A stretch of DNA of 24,935 bases, from assembly GCA_023397245.1 (NCBI GenBank), contig JAEWUH010000230.1, positions 1-24,935 on the forward strand, in the 5' to 3' direction. Position 1 is the stretch's first letter, and each line of letters opens with the position of its first letter. This document shows positions 1 to 7,913 of this stretch, piece after piece. The notes under the pieces are model-generated. The model searched no databases and was not told where the DNA came from. It worked only from the letters and a program-made list of their open reading frames with translations. A program made the translations under genes and the position numbers. The stretch comes from Bacillota bacterium (GTDB taxonomy: Bacteria; Bacillota; Clostridia; Oscillospirales; Acutalibacteraceae).

Positions 1-2
1 GC

Positions 3-68
3 GTGCGTACTCTGCAGAGCGGAGAAAGCGGAACGTTTTCCTTTACCATTACAGTCATTCATAAATAG
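3..68 (+). CDS. Possible 3' end of a gene entering from the left edge
   Basis: An open frame with no visible start reads from the window edge to a TAG at 66-68 and gives about 21 residues ending SGTFSFTITVIHK. The alternating hydrophobic/polar pattern looks like the last beta strands of a protein domain. It ends 22 bases before the terminator of the convergent minus-strand operon. The piece is too short to assign a family and could be chance. Confidence 0.3.
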   Translation: MRTLQSGESGTFSFTITVIHK

Positions 69-85
69 TCAAAAGAAGAATACAG

Positions 86-124
86 CAAAAAGCAGCCGCA
101 GAGCCATTTGACTCTGCGGCTGCT
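86..124 (-). terminator. Rho-independent terminator of the ATPase-trkA-trkA operon
   Basis: A perfect 13-bp inverted repeat (91-103 with 112-124, 8-nt loop) is followed on the minus strand by a run of five T (complement of 87-91). It lies 27 bases past the stop of the second trkA-like gene. There is no T-run on the plus-strand side, so it acts mainly on the minus strand. Confidence 0.85.
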
Positions 125-150
125 CCGCATATTGAGGGGGTTTCAGCCGG

Positions 151-822
151 TTATAAACCGGCTGACCCGAACAGTTCGTTGATTACGGCCTGTGCGCTCT
201 CATCCGCAAGGGCAAGCACATTGTCGTTTTCGTAAATCACGGTATCGCCGCGGGGGATGATGGTGTTCTCGCCGCGCGAAATGGCAATCAAAACTGCGCT
301 GGACGGAATGACCAGCTCCTTGATGGGCTTACGTACCGCCTGAGAATGGGCGTCCACGCTCACCTGCACGATGGAGTATTCGCCGCGGTTGATTTTCATG
401 AGCGTAAGAATGTTTTTCAGGTCGATTCCCTCGATTACCAGATGCGCCATCAGGTCAGCCTGATTCAGGCCGATATCCACGCCCATGCCGGCATTGAACA
501 TCCACGAGTTCTTCGGATTGTTCACGCGCGCAATGACGCGGGGAACGCCGAATTCAAACTTCGCGATCGTAGAGGCGACAAGGTTCGTTTCGTCCGAGCC
601 GGTAACGGCTGCCACAACGTCCGCGTCGGCAATTCCCACGGACTCCAGAACGGCCGGATTTGTTCCGCTGCCGAAGACGATATTTTCCTTGGGAAGGTCT
701 TTTTTCAGCTTCTCAAAAACCACTTCCCGGTTTTCGATCACTTTTACCGTGCACTTATTTCCAAGCAGGAGGTTGGCAATATAAACGCCCACCTGGCCGC
801 CGCCTATAATGATAACTTTCAT
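151..822 (-). CDS. TrkA-family (RCK) K+ transport regulatory protein
   Basis: The 223-residue product has an N-terminal Rossmann TrkA_N domain opening MKVIIIGGGQVG (GxGxxG dinucleotide-binding loop, acidic E at the end of strand 2 in VKVIENRE). A C-terminal TrkA_C-type half (about residues 140-220) follows. In known families such RCK proteins sit on the cytoplasmic face of TrkH/KtrB channels and gate them by NAD(H), ATP or c-di-AMP. The ATG at 822 is preferred over the upstream in-frame ATG at 843, because AAGGAGGG lies at proper distance only from 822. It follows the first trkA-like gene by 13 bases and is the last gene of the operon. No TrkH/KtrB pore gene is visible in the window; the only transporter in the operon is the P-type ATPase. 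Confidence 0.88.
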   Translation of the reverse strand: MKVIIIGGGQVGVYIANLLLGNKCTVKVIENREVVFEKLKKDLPKENIVFGSGTNPAVLESVGIADADVVAAVTGSDETNLVASTIAKFEFGVPRVIARVNNPKNSWMFNAGMGVDIGLNQADLMAHLVIEGIDLKNILTLMKINRGEYSIVQVSVDAHSQAVRKPIKELVIPSSAVLIAISRGENTIIPRGDTVIYENDNVLALADESAQAVINELFGSAGL

Positions 823-835
823 TTTATTTCCCTCC

Positions 836-1486
836 TTAAGCAATACCGAGCATCGATTTCAGCTTTTTCACGGAAGCAGACAAAGCCGCAATATAGATGA
901 CGTCGTGCTTGTGCAGGGCCGTTCCCATGGTCGGCAGGAACGACTTGTTTTCCCGGCTGATGGCAACCACCTGAATTTCGCCGTAAACGGTGAGCTCGTT
1001 CACGGTTCTGCCGATCAGGAGGGCGGGCGTTTCAATGCGGATCAACTCCACGTTGCTGTCTCCCAGCGTCAGGACGCTGTCCAACTGGCCGTAGCTCAGC
1101 ATCTCAATGGTGCGCTGGATGCCCCAGGTTGTGGTGGAGATTGTCTGGATGCCGAGGGTACGGTAAATTTCCGCTTTTCTCGGGTCGTACAGTCTGGAGA
1201 TGACGCGGGGAACCTTGTAAACGTTCCGTGCAATCCTGCCGATCAGCGCATTGGTTTCGTCACTCTTGCTGCTGGCGACAATGGCGTCCGCAAGCTGAAT
1301 CTGCGCCTGCTCCAGAATATCGCGGTCAAAGCCGATGCCGACGATGGTCTCGCCTTTAAAATCTTTGCCGAGCATTTCAAAGGCTTCCGGGTTGCTGTCA
1401 ATAACGGTCACGTGGTGGCCTTTTTGAATTAAACTGCGCGCCAGTCCTGAACCTAATTTGCCGCAGCCGACGATGATGACTTTCAT
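836..1486 (-). CDS. TrkA-family (RCK) K+ transport regulatory protein
   Basis: This is a 216-residue RCK protein. It has TrkA_N with GCGKLGSGLARSL as nucleotide-binding loop and VIDSNPE as the ribose-binding acidic strand, then TrkA_C over about residues 135-216. It is a distant paralogue of the gene that follows, with the same domain order but quite different sequence, which suggests a hetero-oligomeric pair rather than a recent duplication. Its ATG overlaps the TGA of the ATPase gene (ATGA at 1483-1486) behind GGGAGG, so translation is coupled. The family normally regulates K+ channels; the substrate controlled here is inferred from its neighbours only. Confidence 0.88.
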   Translation of the reverse strand: MKVIIVGCGKLGSGLARSLIQKGHHVTVIDSNPEAFEMLGKDFKGETIVGIGFDRDILEQAQIQLADAIVASSKSDETNALIGRIARNVYKVPRVISRLYDPRKAEIYRTLGIQTISTTTWGIQRTIEMLSYGQLDSVLTLGDSNVELIRIETPALLIGRTVNELTVYGEIQVVAISRENKSFLPTMGTALHKHDVIYIAALSASVKKLKSMLGIA

Positions 1487-4323
1487 TTTATATCCTCCCG
1501 TTTATTATTTTTATTGGATGACATCCGGCGGGAAATCACTTTTCTGATTTCATCGATAAACACGATCGGGAACGGGCAGCAGATCAGGAATAACCAGTCT
1601 TTTAAGCCGATTGCCGCGGTTCCGAAGATGTTCTGCAGAAAAGGCACATACATGATCATGGAAATCAGGAATATTTCAAACAGGATACCCCGTATAACGC
1701 CCTTGTTGCTGAACAGGCCCACTTTGAATATGGACTGTTTCTCAGTGCGGGCGCACAGAACCACGCCAACCTGGCAGAACACGATGGATGCCAGCGCCAT
1801 GGTGGTTGCCTGCCGGTAAACCAGCCCGGATGCGGCCAGCGGAACGTTCGGCCAGCCGTTCATCATATTGGTATAGAAGTATGCCCCCATGGAAATAATG
1901 GATTCAATTAAACCATACCAGAAGAATGCTAAAATAACAAGACGTTTATTCAATAAAGTTTCTTTCATCGAACGCGGCGGGCGGTCCATGATCCCTTTTT
2001 CGGGAAGCTCCGTGCCGAGCCCGAGGGCCGGGAGCATATCGGTGCCGAGGTCGATGGAAAGAATCTGCATAACGGTCAGCGGCAGCGGAATTCCGCCCTT
2101 GGAGAACAGGAACGCGGCGGAAGGAACGGCTTCGGACATATTGCTGTTAAAGATATAGAGCAGGAACTTGCGGATATTGCTGTAAACCGCGCGGCCTTCT
2201 TCAATCGCCTTGACAATGGAGGCGAAGTTGTCGTCCGTCAGGATCATATCCGCGGCTTCTTTAGCGACATCCGTGCCGGAAATGCCCATCGCCACGCCAA
2301 TGTCCGCTTTCTTCAAAGCCGGCGAGTCGTTTACGCCGTCACCCGTAACCGCTACGATATGGCCCATTTCCTGCAGGTTGCAGACCACGCGGTACTTCTG
2401 CTCCGGCGCCACGCGCGCGAAGATAACTTCGTCGCTGAGCGCTTTCTTCAATTCTTCGTCGGACATCTTTTCCAGTTCCAGGCCGGAAACAATGCGGGGA
2501 TGCTCGCCTTCCACGATGCCGATGCGTTTTGCGATGCTTTCCGCCGTCAGGCCGTAGTCGCCGGTAATCATGATAATACGGATTTTTGCCTTATGGCAGA
2601 GCGCAACGGCGTCCGCAACCTCCGGCCTCGGCGGGTCGGCCATAACGACCAGTCCCACAAAGACCATGTCCTGCTCCACCAGCTCCGGCGTGTAGGCGCT
2701 CAGAGCGGTCGGCAGACCGGCGGTGTCGCGGCCGATCAGACGGTACGCGACCGCAAGGACGCGCAGCCCTTTGCTTGCGTAACTGTCGTTTGCCTGCATG
2801 ATCCGGGTGCGCTGCTCGTCGGTAAGCTCCGTCTGCGAGCCGTTTTTATTCATGGAGGTGCATAATTCCAGCACTTCCTTCGGCGCGCCCTTAATATAGG
2901 CAATGCGCTGGCAGCCGTTCACGGCTTGCTCCAGCTGATGGATGGTGCTCATCCTCTTGCGTCTGGAATCAAAGGGGAGCTCGCGGATGCGTGGTGTGCG
3001 GTTCGTCTGATCTTCCATGTTGATTCCGGCTTTCCGGGCAACCACTCCAAGACAGGCTTCCGTCGGGTCGCCCAGAACGGTGTACCGGTCGGAACCATCG
3101 GCCGGAGGAACCACGCGCGCGTTGCTGCAAAGAGCGGCGGCGGTGAGCAGAATTCTTAAATCCTTATGAGTATCTGCGGTAACCTCTTTGTCACCGGAGA
3201 GCACCTTGCCCACCGGCGCGTAACCGAGGCCGGTGACCTCAAATTCCTCGTCCGGGAGCCACAGGTTGTTTACGGTCATTTCGTTCTGCGTCAGGGTGCC
3301 GGTTTTATCCGAGCAGATGACGGTAGTGCAGCCCAACGTTTCAACAGCCGAAAGGCGCTTCACAAGCGCGTGCTCTTTTGCCATGCGCTGAACTGCCATA
3401 GCAAGCGACAGGGTGACCGTCGGCAGAAGCCCTTCCGGGATATTTGCAACGATCATGCCCAATGCAAAAATAAAAGCCTGCGCGATAGGCTGTTTTACAA
3501 AGAATGTAGCAGCGAGGAAGAATGCCACGCCGATCGAGATCGCTATGATGGAAATCTGCTTGGTAAGTACGTCGAGTTCCCTTTCCAGAGGGCTTTGTAC
3601 CTCCTCCACGGTCTGCGTGAGGTCTGCAATCTTGCCGAATTCGGTGTCCATACCGATGGAGGTAACCACTGCCTGCGCGGTACCGCTGGCTACGCTCGTG
3701 CCGGTAAAGATAAGGTTGGATATCTCAAATTTGGAAAGTCCTTCTTTTAATACGGGCTCGTGCATACGGCGCACCGGATTGGATTCCCCGGTGAGCGTGG
3801 ACTGGTTTACCTGAAGGTCGCTGCTTTTCAGCAGGCGGGCGTCCGCGGAGATTTTGTCGCCCTCTTCGACCAGCATGATGTCGCCGGGCACAAGGTCCTC
3901 GGCGGAAATCTGCTGCTCCTGCCCGTCGCGGATTACGCGGGCGTAGGAAGGCAGCATATTTTTCAGTGCTTCGGTAGCCTTGCTTGCGCGGAACTCCTGC
4001 CAGAAGCTGAAAACGCCGTTGATGACGTTTACCAGCCAGATTGCGATACCCAGCTCCGGCATACCGGCAAAAAACGCGATGATGCCGCCCACCCACAGCA
4101 GGATGGCCATGAGGCTCACAAAGTTCAGCAGGAAAACCACAATGACCGGCTTGCCCTTTTTCTTGCTGAGTACGTTTTTGCCGTACCGGGCCTGCCTCTC
4201 CTGCGCTTCGGACGCCGTAAGCCCCTGGGGCCGCGCCTGCATCGCTTTCAGGGAATCTTCCATCGTGAGTTTGTAGATTGGTTCGGTTTCCCCGTTATTA
4301 AGAATTTGCTTCTTTTCTTCCAT
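1483..4323 (-). CDS. P2-type cation-transporting ATPase with Na,K-ATPase-like membrane motifs
   Basis: The 946-residue protein is of normal length for P2 ATPases. Visible motifs are TGES (178-181) in the actuator domain, the phosphorylation site DKTGT (339-343), KGAPK (478-482) in the nucleotide domain and TGDGVND (660-666), with about ten membrane spans. The M4 sequence is ANIPEGLLPTVT (294-305), M5 has SNMSE (727-731) and M6 has SIDLGTDMLPA (756-766). These resemble animal type IIC pumps (PEGLL, SNxPE, IDLGTDM) more than SERCA/PacL pumps (PEGLP, NLVTDG). M8 also keeps a Q in FCQVGVVLC. This points to K+/Na+ rather than Ca2+, as an inference. The start ATG has GAGG eight bases upstream. It is the first gene of an operon with two RCK genes. 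Confidence 0.93.
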   Translation of the reverse strand: MEEKKQILNNGETEPIYKLTMEDSLKAMQARPQGLTASEAQERQARYGKNVLSKKKGKPVIVVFLLNFVSLMAILLWVGGIIAFFAGMPELGIAIWLVNVINGVFSFWQEFRASKATEALKNMLPSYARVIRDGQEQQISAEDLVPGDIMLVEEGDKISADARLLKSSDLQVNQSTLTGESNPVRRMHEPVLKEGLSKFEISNLIFTGTSVASGTAQAVVTSIGMDTEFGKIADLTQTVEEVQSPLERELDVLTKQISIIAISIGVAFFLAATFFVKQPIAQAFIFALGMIVANIPEGLLPTVTLSLAMAVQRMAKEHALVKRLSAVETLGCTTVICSDKTGTLTQNEMTVNNLWLPDEEFEVTGLGYAPVGKVLSGDKEVTADTHKDLRILLTAAALCSNARVVPPADGSDRYTVLGDPTEACLGVVARKAGINMEDQTNRTPRIRELPFDSRRKRMSTIHQLEQAVNGCQRIAYIKGAPKEVLELCTSMNKNGSQTELTDEQRTRIMQANDSYASKGLRVLAVAYRLIGRDTAGLPTALSAYTPELVEQDMVFVGLVVMADPPRPEVADAVALCHKAKIRIIMITGDYGLTAESIAKRIGIVEGEHPRIVSGLELEKMSDEELKKALSDEVIFARVAPEQKYRVVCNLQEMGHIVAVTGDGVNDSPALKKADIGVAMGISGTDVAKEAADMILTDDNFASIVKAIEEGRAVYSNIRKFLLYIFNSNMSEAVPSAAFLFSKGGIPLPLTVMQILSIDLGTDMLPALGLGTELPEKGIMDRPPRSMKETLLNKRLVILAFFWYGLIESIISMGAYFYTNMMNGWPNVPLAASGLVYRQATTMALASIVFCQVGVVLCARTEKQSIFKVGLFSNKGVIRGILFEIFLISMIMYVPFLQNIFGTAAIGLKDWLFLICCPFPIVFIDEIRKVISRRMSSNKNNKREDIK

Positions 4324-4338
4324 ACAAATTGCCTCGTT

Positions 4339-4469
4339 TTTATTCAGTATTTAATGATGACACATCTTATCACAGTTTATTATGATTTACAATCAGTCAA
4401 CTATTCGATTTCCCGGTTATTTCGGTTTCTTTATGCGATCTTTATGACCGGTATCAAATACTGAATAAA
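4339..4469. repeat. 14-bp inverted repeat flanking the ATPase promoter
   Basis: TTTATTCAGTATTT at 4339-4352 is the exact reverse complement of 4456-4469, with 103 bases between the arms. One arm lies in the presumed 5' leader and the other about 65 bases upstream of the -35 box. It could be a pair of regulator sites or the ends of a small element. No gene lies inside; the rest of 4324-4609 shows nothing recognisable. Confidence 0.6.
4364..4392 (-). promoter_or_regulatory. Probable promoter of the ATPase-RCK operon
   Basis: On the minus strand TTGTAA (4392-4387), a 17-base spacer and TAAGAT (4369-4364) lie about 40 bases before the ATPase start. The boxes are moderate matches to sigma-A. A 14-bp inverted repeat flanks this promoter (see the repeat entry). 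Confidence 0.5.
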
Positions 4470-4599
4470 TTCAGGCCGCAAGGTCGAAAAATAATATGGA
4501 TTTTTATAAAACCCAAAAGAAACATTCTTTTTACAAGGGAGACGTCACCCGCAGGCGAAAGAAAACTTTTATAACGAATGGAAGCGACAGTATCAATAG

Positions 4600-4642
4600 T
4601 ATAAAACAAAACCGGGCTGAAGCGGAAGGCTTCAGCCCGGTT
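4600..4642 (-). terminator. Terminator of cstA
   Basis: Perfect 14-bp arms (4610-4623 and 4629-4642, 5-nt loop) are followed on the minus strand by TTTTGTTTTA. It lies about 20 bases after the cstA stop codon. Confidence 0.9.
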
Positions 4643-4663
4643 GAAACGCTGTATTGATTCTTC

Positions 4664-6340
4664 TTATGCCGCTTCTTTTTCGGCTTCTTTTCCGAAGAGC
4701 TTCTTAAAGCTGTGGAACGCGACCATAACGCCCAGAACCATAAGCAGGATGGCCATAATCAGCTGCAGGCCGTCTGTGAGGAACACAAAACCGCCGGTGA
4801 TAAACAGTTTTTTGCAGAGGGAAACTGCGGCCTGAACCAGAGCGGTAAAGGTAACAAGAAGCATAATGCACATAGGTACCCAGAGCATCCAGCCCTTGCG
4901 GCCCGTAGTCTTGAGAAATACGGAAAGCGCGATGAGCACCAGCGCGGCCAAAAGCTGGTTGGTGGAGCCGAACAGCGGCCATACGTTGTTGTAGCCGCCC
5001 AGCGAAAGCAGGAACCCGAAGAACAGGGTAACAATCGTTGAAACATACTTGTTGGTTAAGAATTTGGAAACCGGCGAATGCGCCCTGCCATCCGGCCCGT
5101 ATAAAAGCTCCTGTAGGGACATACGGCCGATGCGGGCGACGGAGTCGAGCGTGGTAAGGCAGAGGGCGGAAACACACATGGTCATAAAGCACTGTGCCAC
5201 AACCATGGGAAGGCCAAGCTTGCTGAGGAATCCGGCAACCCCGGTGGAAAAGAGCACGAACGGGGTTCCCTTCGGCAATACGCCGTTCTTTGCGGCCGCG
5301 CCGACTACCACAAGGGCGACCACGGCAAGCAGGGATTCCACCATCATGGCGCCGTAACCGATGCCGAGCATATCCTTTTCATTTTTTACCTGTTTGGAGG
5401 AGGTGCCGGAGGAAACAAGGCTGTGGAAGCCGGAAATCGCGCCGCAGGCAATGGTGACGAACAGGGTGGGGAAGAGCATCTTCCCGTCTACCGTAAAGCC
5501 GGTAACGGCGGGCAGGTTCATGCTCGGGTTTTCCGCCACTACGCCTACCACCGCGCCGACGATCATGAAAATAAGCAGGAAGGAGCTCAGGTAGTCTCTG
5601 GGCTGCATCAGAATCCACATGGGGAGGACGGCAGCCAGGAATATGTAGGCGAAGATGACGAGCATCCAGGTCATTTTTCCGGCGTAGATCGGCAGGGCGA
5701 TTCCTCCGGCCATCATGGCGAAGAACAGAACCAGCCCGGCTACAAACATAACGGCCTGATTTGGCTTGGCGTATTTGATGAACAGGCCGAACAGGACGGC
5801 GCCGACGATATACAGCATGGAGATGGAAGCCGCAGCCGCGTTCGGCATAGCCATGCTTCCGTCTGCCTTAAATCCGTTGAACGTGCTCGCGACGATGTCC
5901 GCAAAAGCCGCAATCACAAGCAGGGAGAAGAGCCAGCAGAACATCAGGAAAAGCCGTTTCCCGGTTTTGCCGATGTACTTTTCTACGATAAGGCCGATGG
6001 ATTTTCCCTCGTTCTTCACAGAGGCATACAAAGCGCCAAAATCATGCACCGCGCCGAAAAAGATGCCGCCGACGAGAATCCAGAGCAGAGCGGGCAGCCA
6101 GCCGAACATTGCCGCAATGATCGGGCCGGTTACCGGGCCTGCGCCCGCGATGGAAGAAAACTGATGGCAGAAAACGACCGCCTTTGGGGTGGGAATGTAA
6201 TCCTGGCCGTCCTCGTGGGTGTAGGCCGGGGTTTTCGCGTTCGGGTCGATCCCCCATTTTTTGACAAGCCACTTGCCGTAACCGAGATACGCGCACACAA
6301 GGCAGACGATTGAGATGCCGATGATGCTTAATCCGTTCAT
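4664..6340 (-). CDS. cstA: CstA-family carbon starvation protein (peptide or pyruvate transporter)
   Basis: The 558-residue polytopic protein has roughly 16 hydrophobic spans. The CstA N-terminal signature region follows a short first span and includes the conserved stretch FCHQFSSIAGAGPVTGPIIA, then WILVGGIFFGAVHDFG and later SGFHSLVSSGTSSKQ. E. coli CstA is near 700 residues; this is the shorter form common in Firmicutes. Family members import peptides or pyruvate. The ATG at 6340 is chosen because AGAGG lies eight bases upstream, whereas the in-frame TTG at 6344-6346 is only two bases from it. It is a single-gene transcript behind a T-box leader, with its own terminator, so expression should respond to uncharged tRNA. 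The last residues (GKEAEKEAA) are charged and cytoplasmic. Confidence 0.93.
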   Translation of the reverse strand: MNGLSIIGISIVCLVCAYLGYGKWLVKKWGIDPNAKTPAYTHEDGQDYIPTPKAVVFCHQFSSIAGAGPVTGPIIAAMFGWLPALLWILVGGIFFGAVHDFGALYASVKNEGKSIGLIVEKYIGKTGKRLFLMFCWLFSLLVIAAFADIVASTFNGFKADGSMAMPNAAAASISMLYIVGAVLFGLFIKYAKPNQAVMFVAGLVLFFAMMAGGIALPIYAGKMTWMLVIFAYIFLAAVLPMWILMQPRDYLSSFLLIFMIVGAVVGVVAENPSMNLPAVTGFTVDGKMLFPTLFVTIACGAISGFHSLVSSGTSSKQVKNEKDMLGIGYGAMMVESLLAVVALVVVGAAAKNGVLPKGTPFVLFSTGVAGFLSKLGLPMVVAQCFMTMCVSALCLTTLDSVARIGRMSLQELLYGPDGRAHSPVSKFLTNKYVSTIVTLFFGFLLSLGGYNNVWPLFGSTNQLLAALVLIALSVFLKTTGRKGWMLWVPMCIMLLVTFTALVQAAVSLCKKLFITGGFVFLTDGLQLIMAILLMVLGVMVAFHSFKKLFGKEAEKEAA

Positions 6341-6390
6341 GTTCAAATCCTCTTCTTCCTATAATTTTTAGAATATTGCTTTGCAGTATA

Positions 6391-6690
6391 AAAAATCCCC
6401 GTCTCTGATATTAATCAGAGACGGGGAAATTATTCTCCGCGTTACCACTCCGTTTGCCGTGTGATACGGCCGCTCCGTCGCATCGGGTTCGCCCAAGGCT
6501 TGCCAAATACGCTTCTCTTTAACGGTAGAAATCCGGTCGCGCTTACTTGCCTTTCCGCTTTCGGCTGACTGCTCGCAGGGGATAGAATCCGGAAAGCTTC
6601 CGCCGTTTTACACCTGCCAACGGCTCTCTGCGCGAAGCGAAAAACCAAATTGCTTCCTGTTCACTGCATTTCGAATATTCTGTTGTACTT
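6391..6690 (-). promoter_or_regulatory. T-box riboswitch upstream of cstA
   Basis: On the minus strand the T-box sequence GAGTGGTAACGCGG (6450-6437) precedes a 13-bp terminator hairpin (6426-6414 with 6409-6397) and a run of T ending at 6391. Upstream are Stem I hallmarks: AGAGAG, then CCGTTGGCAGGTG and a GCTTC/GAAGC stem. The 3' side of the specifier loop is about 6590-6580 (GGATTCTATCC). Alignment of the helices with the ilv T-box in this window favours ATC (Ile), but TAT and TCT cannot be excluded. The class binds uncharged tRNA and then permits read-through into the gene. Confidence 0.88.
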
Positions 6691-6691
6691 T

Positions 6692-6720
6692 ATGTTATCA
6701 CCGCTTTAAATCGATGTCAA
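6692..6720 (-). promoter_or_regulatory. Promoter of the cstA T-box transcript
   Basis: TTGACA (6720-6715), 17 bases, TAACAT (6697-6692) on the minus strand, placing the transcript start near 6685, just ahead of T-box Stem I. Confidence 0.75.
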
Positions 6721-6813
6721 CTGCTAATTTCTGATTTGTAGAGTTGAATAAAAGTTGAAATGTTTTTTTGTATAAAAATACAGCATTATGGATATCACTT
6801 TTACAGCTTGAAG

Positions 6814-6842
6814 TTGACAACATGATGTCAGTTTTGTTATGA
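6814..6842 (+). promoter_or_regulatory. Promoter of the WYL regulator with embedded 16-bp palindrome
   Basis: TTGACA (6814-6819), a 17-base spacer and TTATGA (6837-6842). The palindrome TGACAACATGATGTCA occupies 6815-6830, overlapping the -35 box and spacer, where a bound protein would block polymerase. The same palindrome layout recurs at 7793-7808. Confidence 0.75.
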
Positions 6843-6874
6843 TTTCAGCAGATCAGCAGAATGGAAGTGCCGCT

Positions 6875-7789
6875 ATGAAGATTGACCGGATGCTCGGAAT
6901 ACTCACTTTCCTTGCAAATCAACCGAAGGTGAAGGCGAAGGAACTGGCGGAACGCTTTGAGGTGTCCGTCCGCACAATATACCGCGATATCGAAGACATC
7001 GCCAAGGCGGGCATCCCAATCGTTACGTTCCCCGGCGGCGACGGCGGGATCGGTATTGCGGAAGGGTTTACGCTGGACAAAAGCATTCTTACACGGGATG
7101 AACTGAAAAATATCGTCCTCGGGTTGAAAAGCCTTGGGAGCGTCATGATGGATTCGCAGATCAATTCCCTGCTCGGAAAGCTTTCGCCGGAACCGAACCG
7201 CTTTCTTGCGTGCAGGGACGACGTGGTCATCGATCTGGCGTCCTTTTATAAGCAAAGCCTCGCTCCTAAAATCGGCCTTCTCAGGAAGGCGATTGCGGAA
7301 AGGGCTACAGTCCGCTTTGCGTATTACTCCCAAAAGGGGCAGACAGAGCGGGAGGTTGAGCCGTATTTGATTACGTTTCAGTGGGCCGCGTGGTATTTGT
7401 TCGGGTACTGCCGCCTGCGTGAAGATTTCCGGCTCTTCAAGCTGAACCGCATTACGGGCCTTGAACTTACGGATACGCGCTATGTCCCCCGCGAAATAAC
7501 CGAGGAGCAGCTTAACTTTTCGGCCTATTTATCGGACCCCCGCACGAAGCGGTACGCAACGCTTGTCTTGAACCGGGACCTTGAGTATGCGGTGGTGGAC
7601 GAGTTTGGAGCGGATGCCGTAGAAAGAACGGACGATAACAAGATCATCGCAAAATGGGATTACGTGAATGAACGGGAAATGGTAAAAACGGTTCTCGGGC
7701 TTGGCAGCGGTGTAAAGGTAGCGGCTCCGCAAAGCCTTGCGAAGGCCGTTTGTGCCGAAGCGGAAAAAATATTTCAGCAGTATCAATGA
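6875..7789 (+). CDS. YafY-type transcriptional regulator with HTH and WYL domains
   Basis: The 304-residue protein has an N-terminal winged HTH (about 1-60; ELAERFEVSVRTIYRDIEDI is the recognition region). A linker follows, then a WYL domain (about 140-220, with EPYLITFQWAAWYLFGYC and FRLFKLNRI). A C-terminal WCX-like region ends the protein. Family members are ligand-responsive DNA-binding regulators, often of the neighbouring gene. The ATG at 6875 has GGAAG seven bases upstream. The in-frame ATG at 6839 lies inside the -10 box and cannot be in the transcript, so it is rejected. The promoter carries a palindrome suggesting autoregulation, and the same palindrome precedes the next gene. Confidence 0.92.
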   Translation: MKIDRMLGILTFLANQPKVKAKELAERFEVSVRTIYRDIEDIAKAGIPIVTFPGGDGGIGIAEGFTLDKSILTRDELKNIVLGLKSLGSVMMDSQINSLLGKLSPEPNRFLACRDDVVIDLASFYKQSLAPKIGLLRKAIAERATVRFAYYSQKGQTEREVEPYLITFQWAAWYLFGYCRLREDFRLFKLNRITGLELTDTRYVPREITEEQLNFSAYLSDPRTKRYATLVLNRDLEYAVVDEFGADAVERTDDNKIIAKWDYVNEREMVKTVLGLGSGVKVAAPQSLAKAVCAEAEKIFQQYQ

Positions 7790-7792
7790 AGC

Positions 7793-7826
7793 TGACATAC
7801 AGATGTCAGGGATGATGCGGTATACT
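7793..7826 (+). promoter_or_regulatory. Operator and promoter of the PNPOx-like gene
   Basis: The palindrome TGACATACAGATGTCA (7793-7808) has the same TGACA-N6-TGTCA design as the one at 6815-6830. A good -10 box TATACT (7821-7826) follows, with a poor -35 (TACAGA, within the palindrome). A weak -35 under a bound site could mean activation; simple repression is equally possible. Confidence 0.65.
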
Positions 7827-7913
7827 CGGAATATAGGGCGGCGGAAATATAAAAGCTTAGAGAAAATGCTTTCCGGGCTGCCAAAATTAAATTATAATTT
7901 TCGGAGGTACTGT

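Noticed and set aside
346..900. Long plus-strand frames opposite the trkA, ATPase and cstA genes (for example 346-900, 3166-3750, 5423-6313)
   Set aside because: They are antisense shadows of well-identified genes, with low-complexity His/Arg/Gly-rich translations and no ribosome sites.
6839..6874. Longer N-terminus of the WYL regulator from ATG 6839
   Set aside because: This ATG lies within the -10 box of the promoter, upstream of any transcript start.
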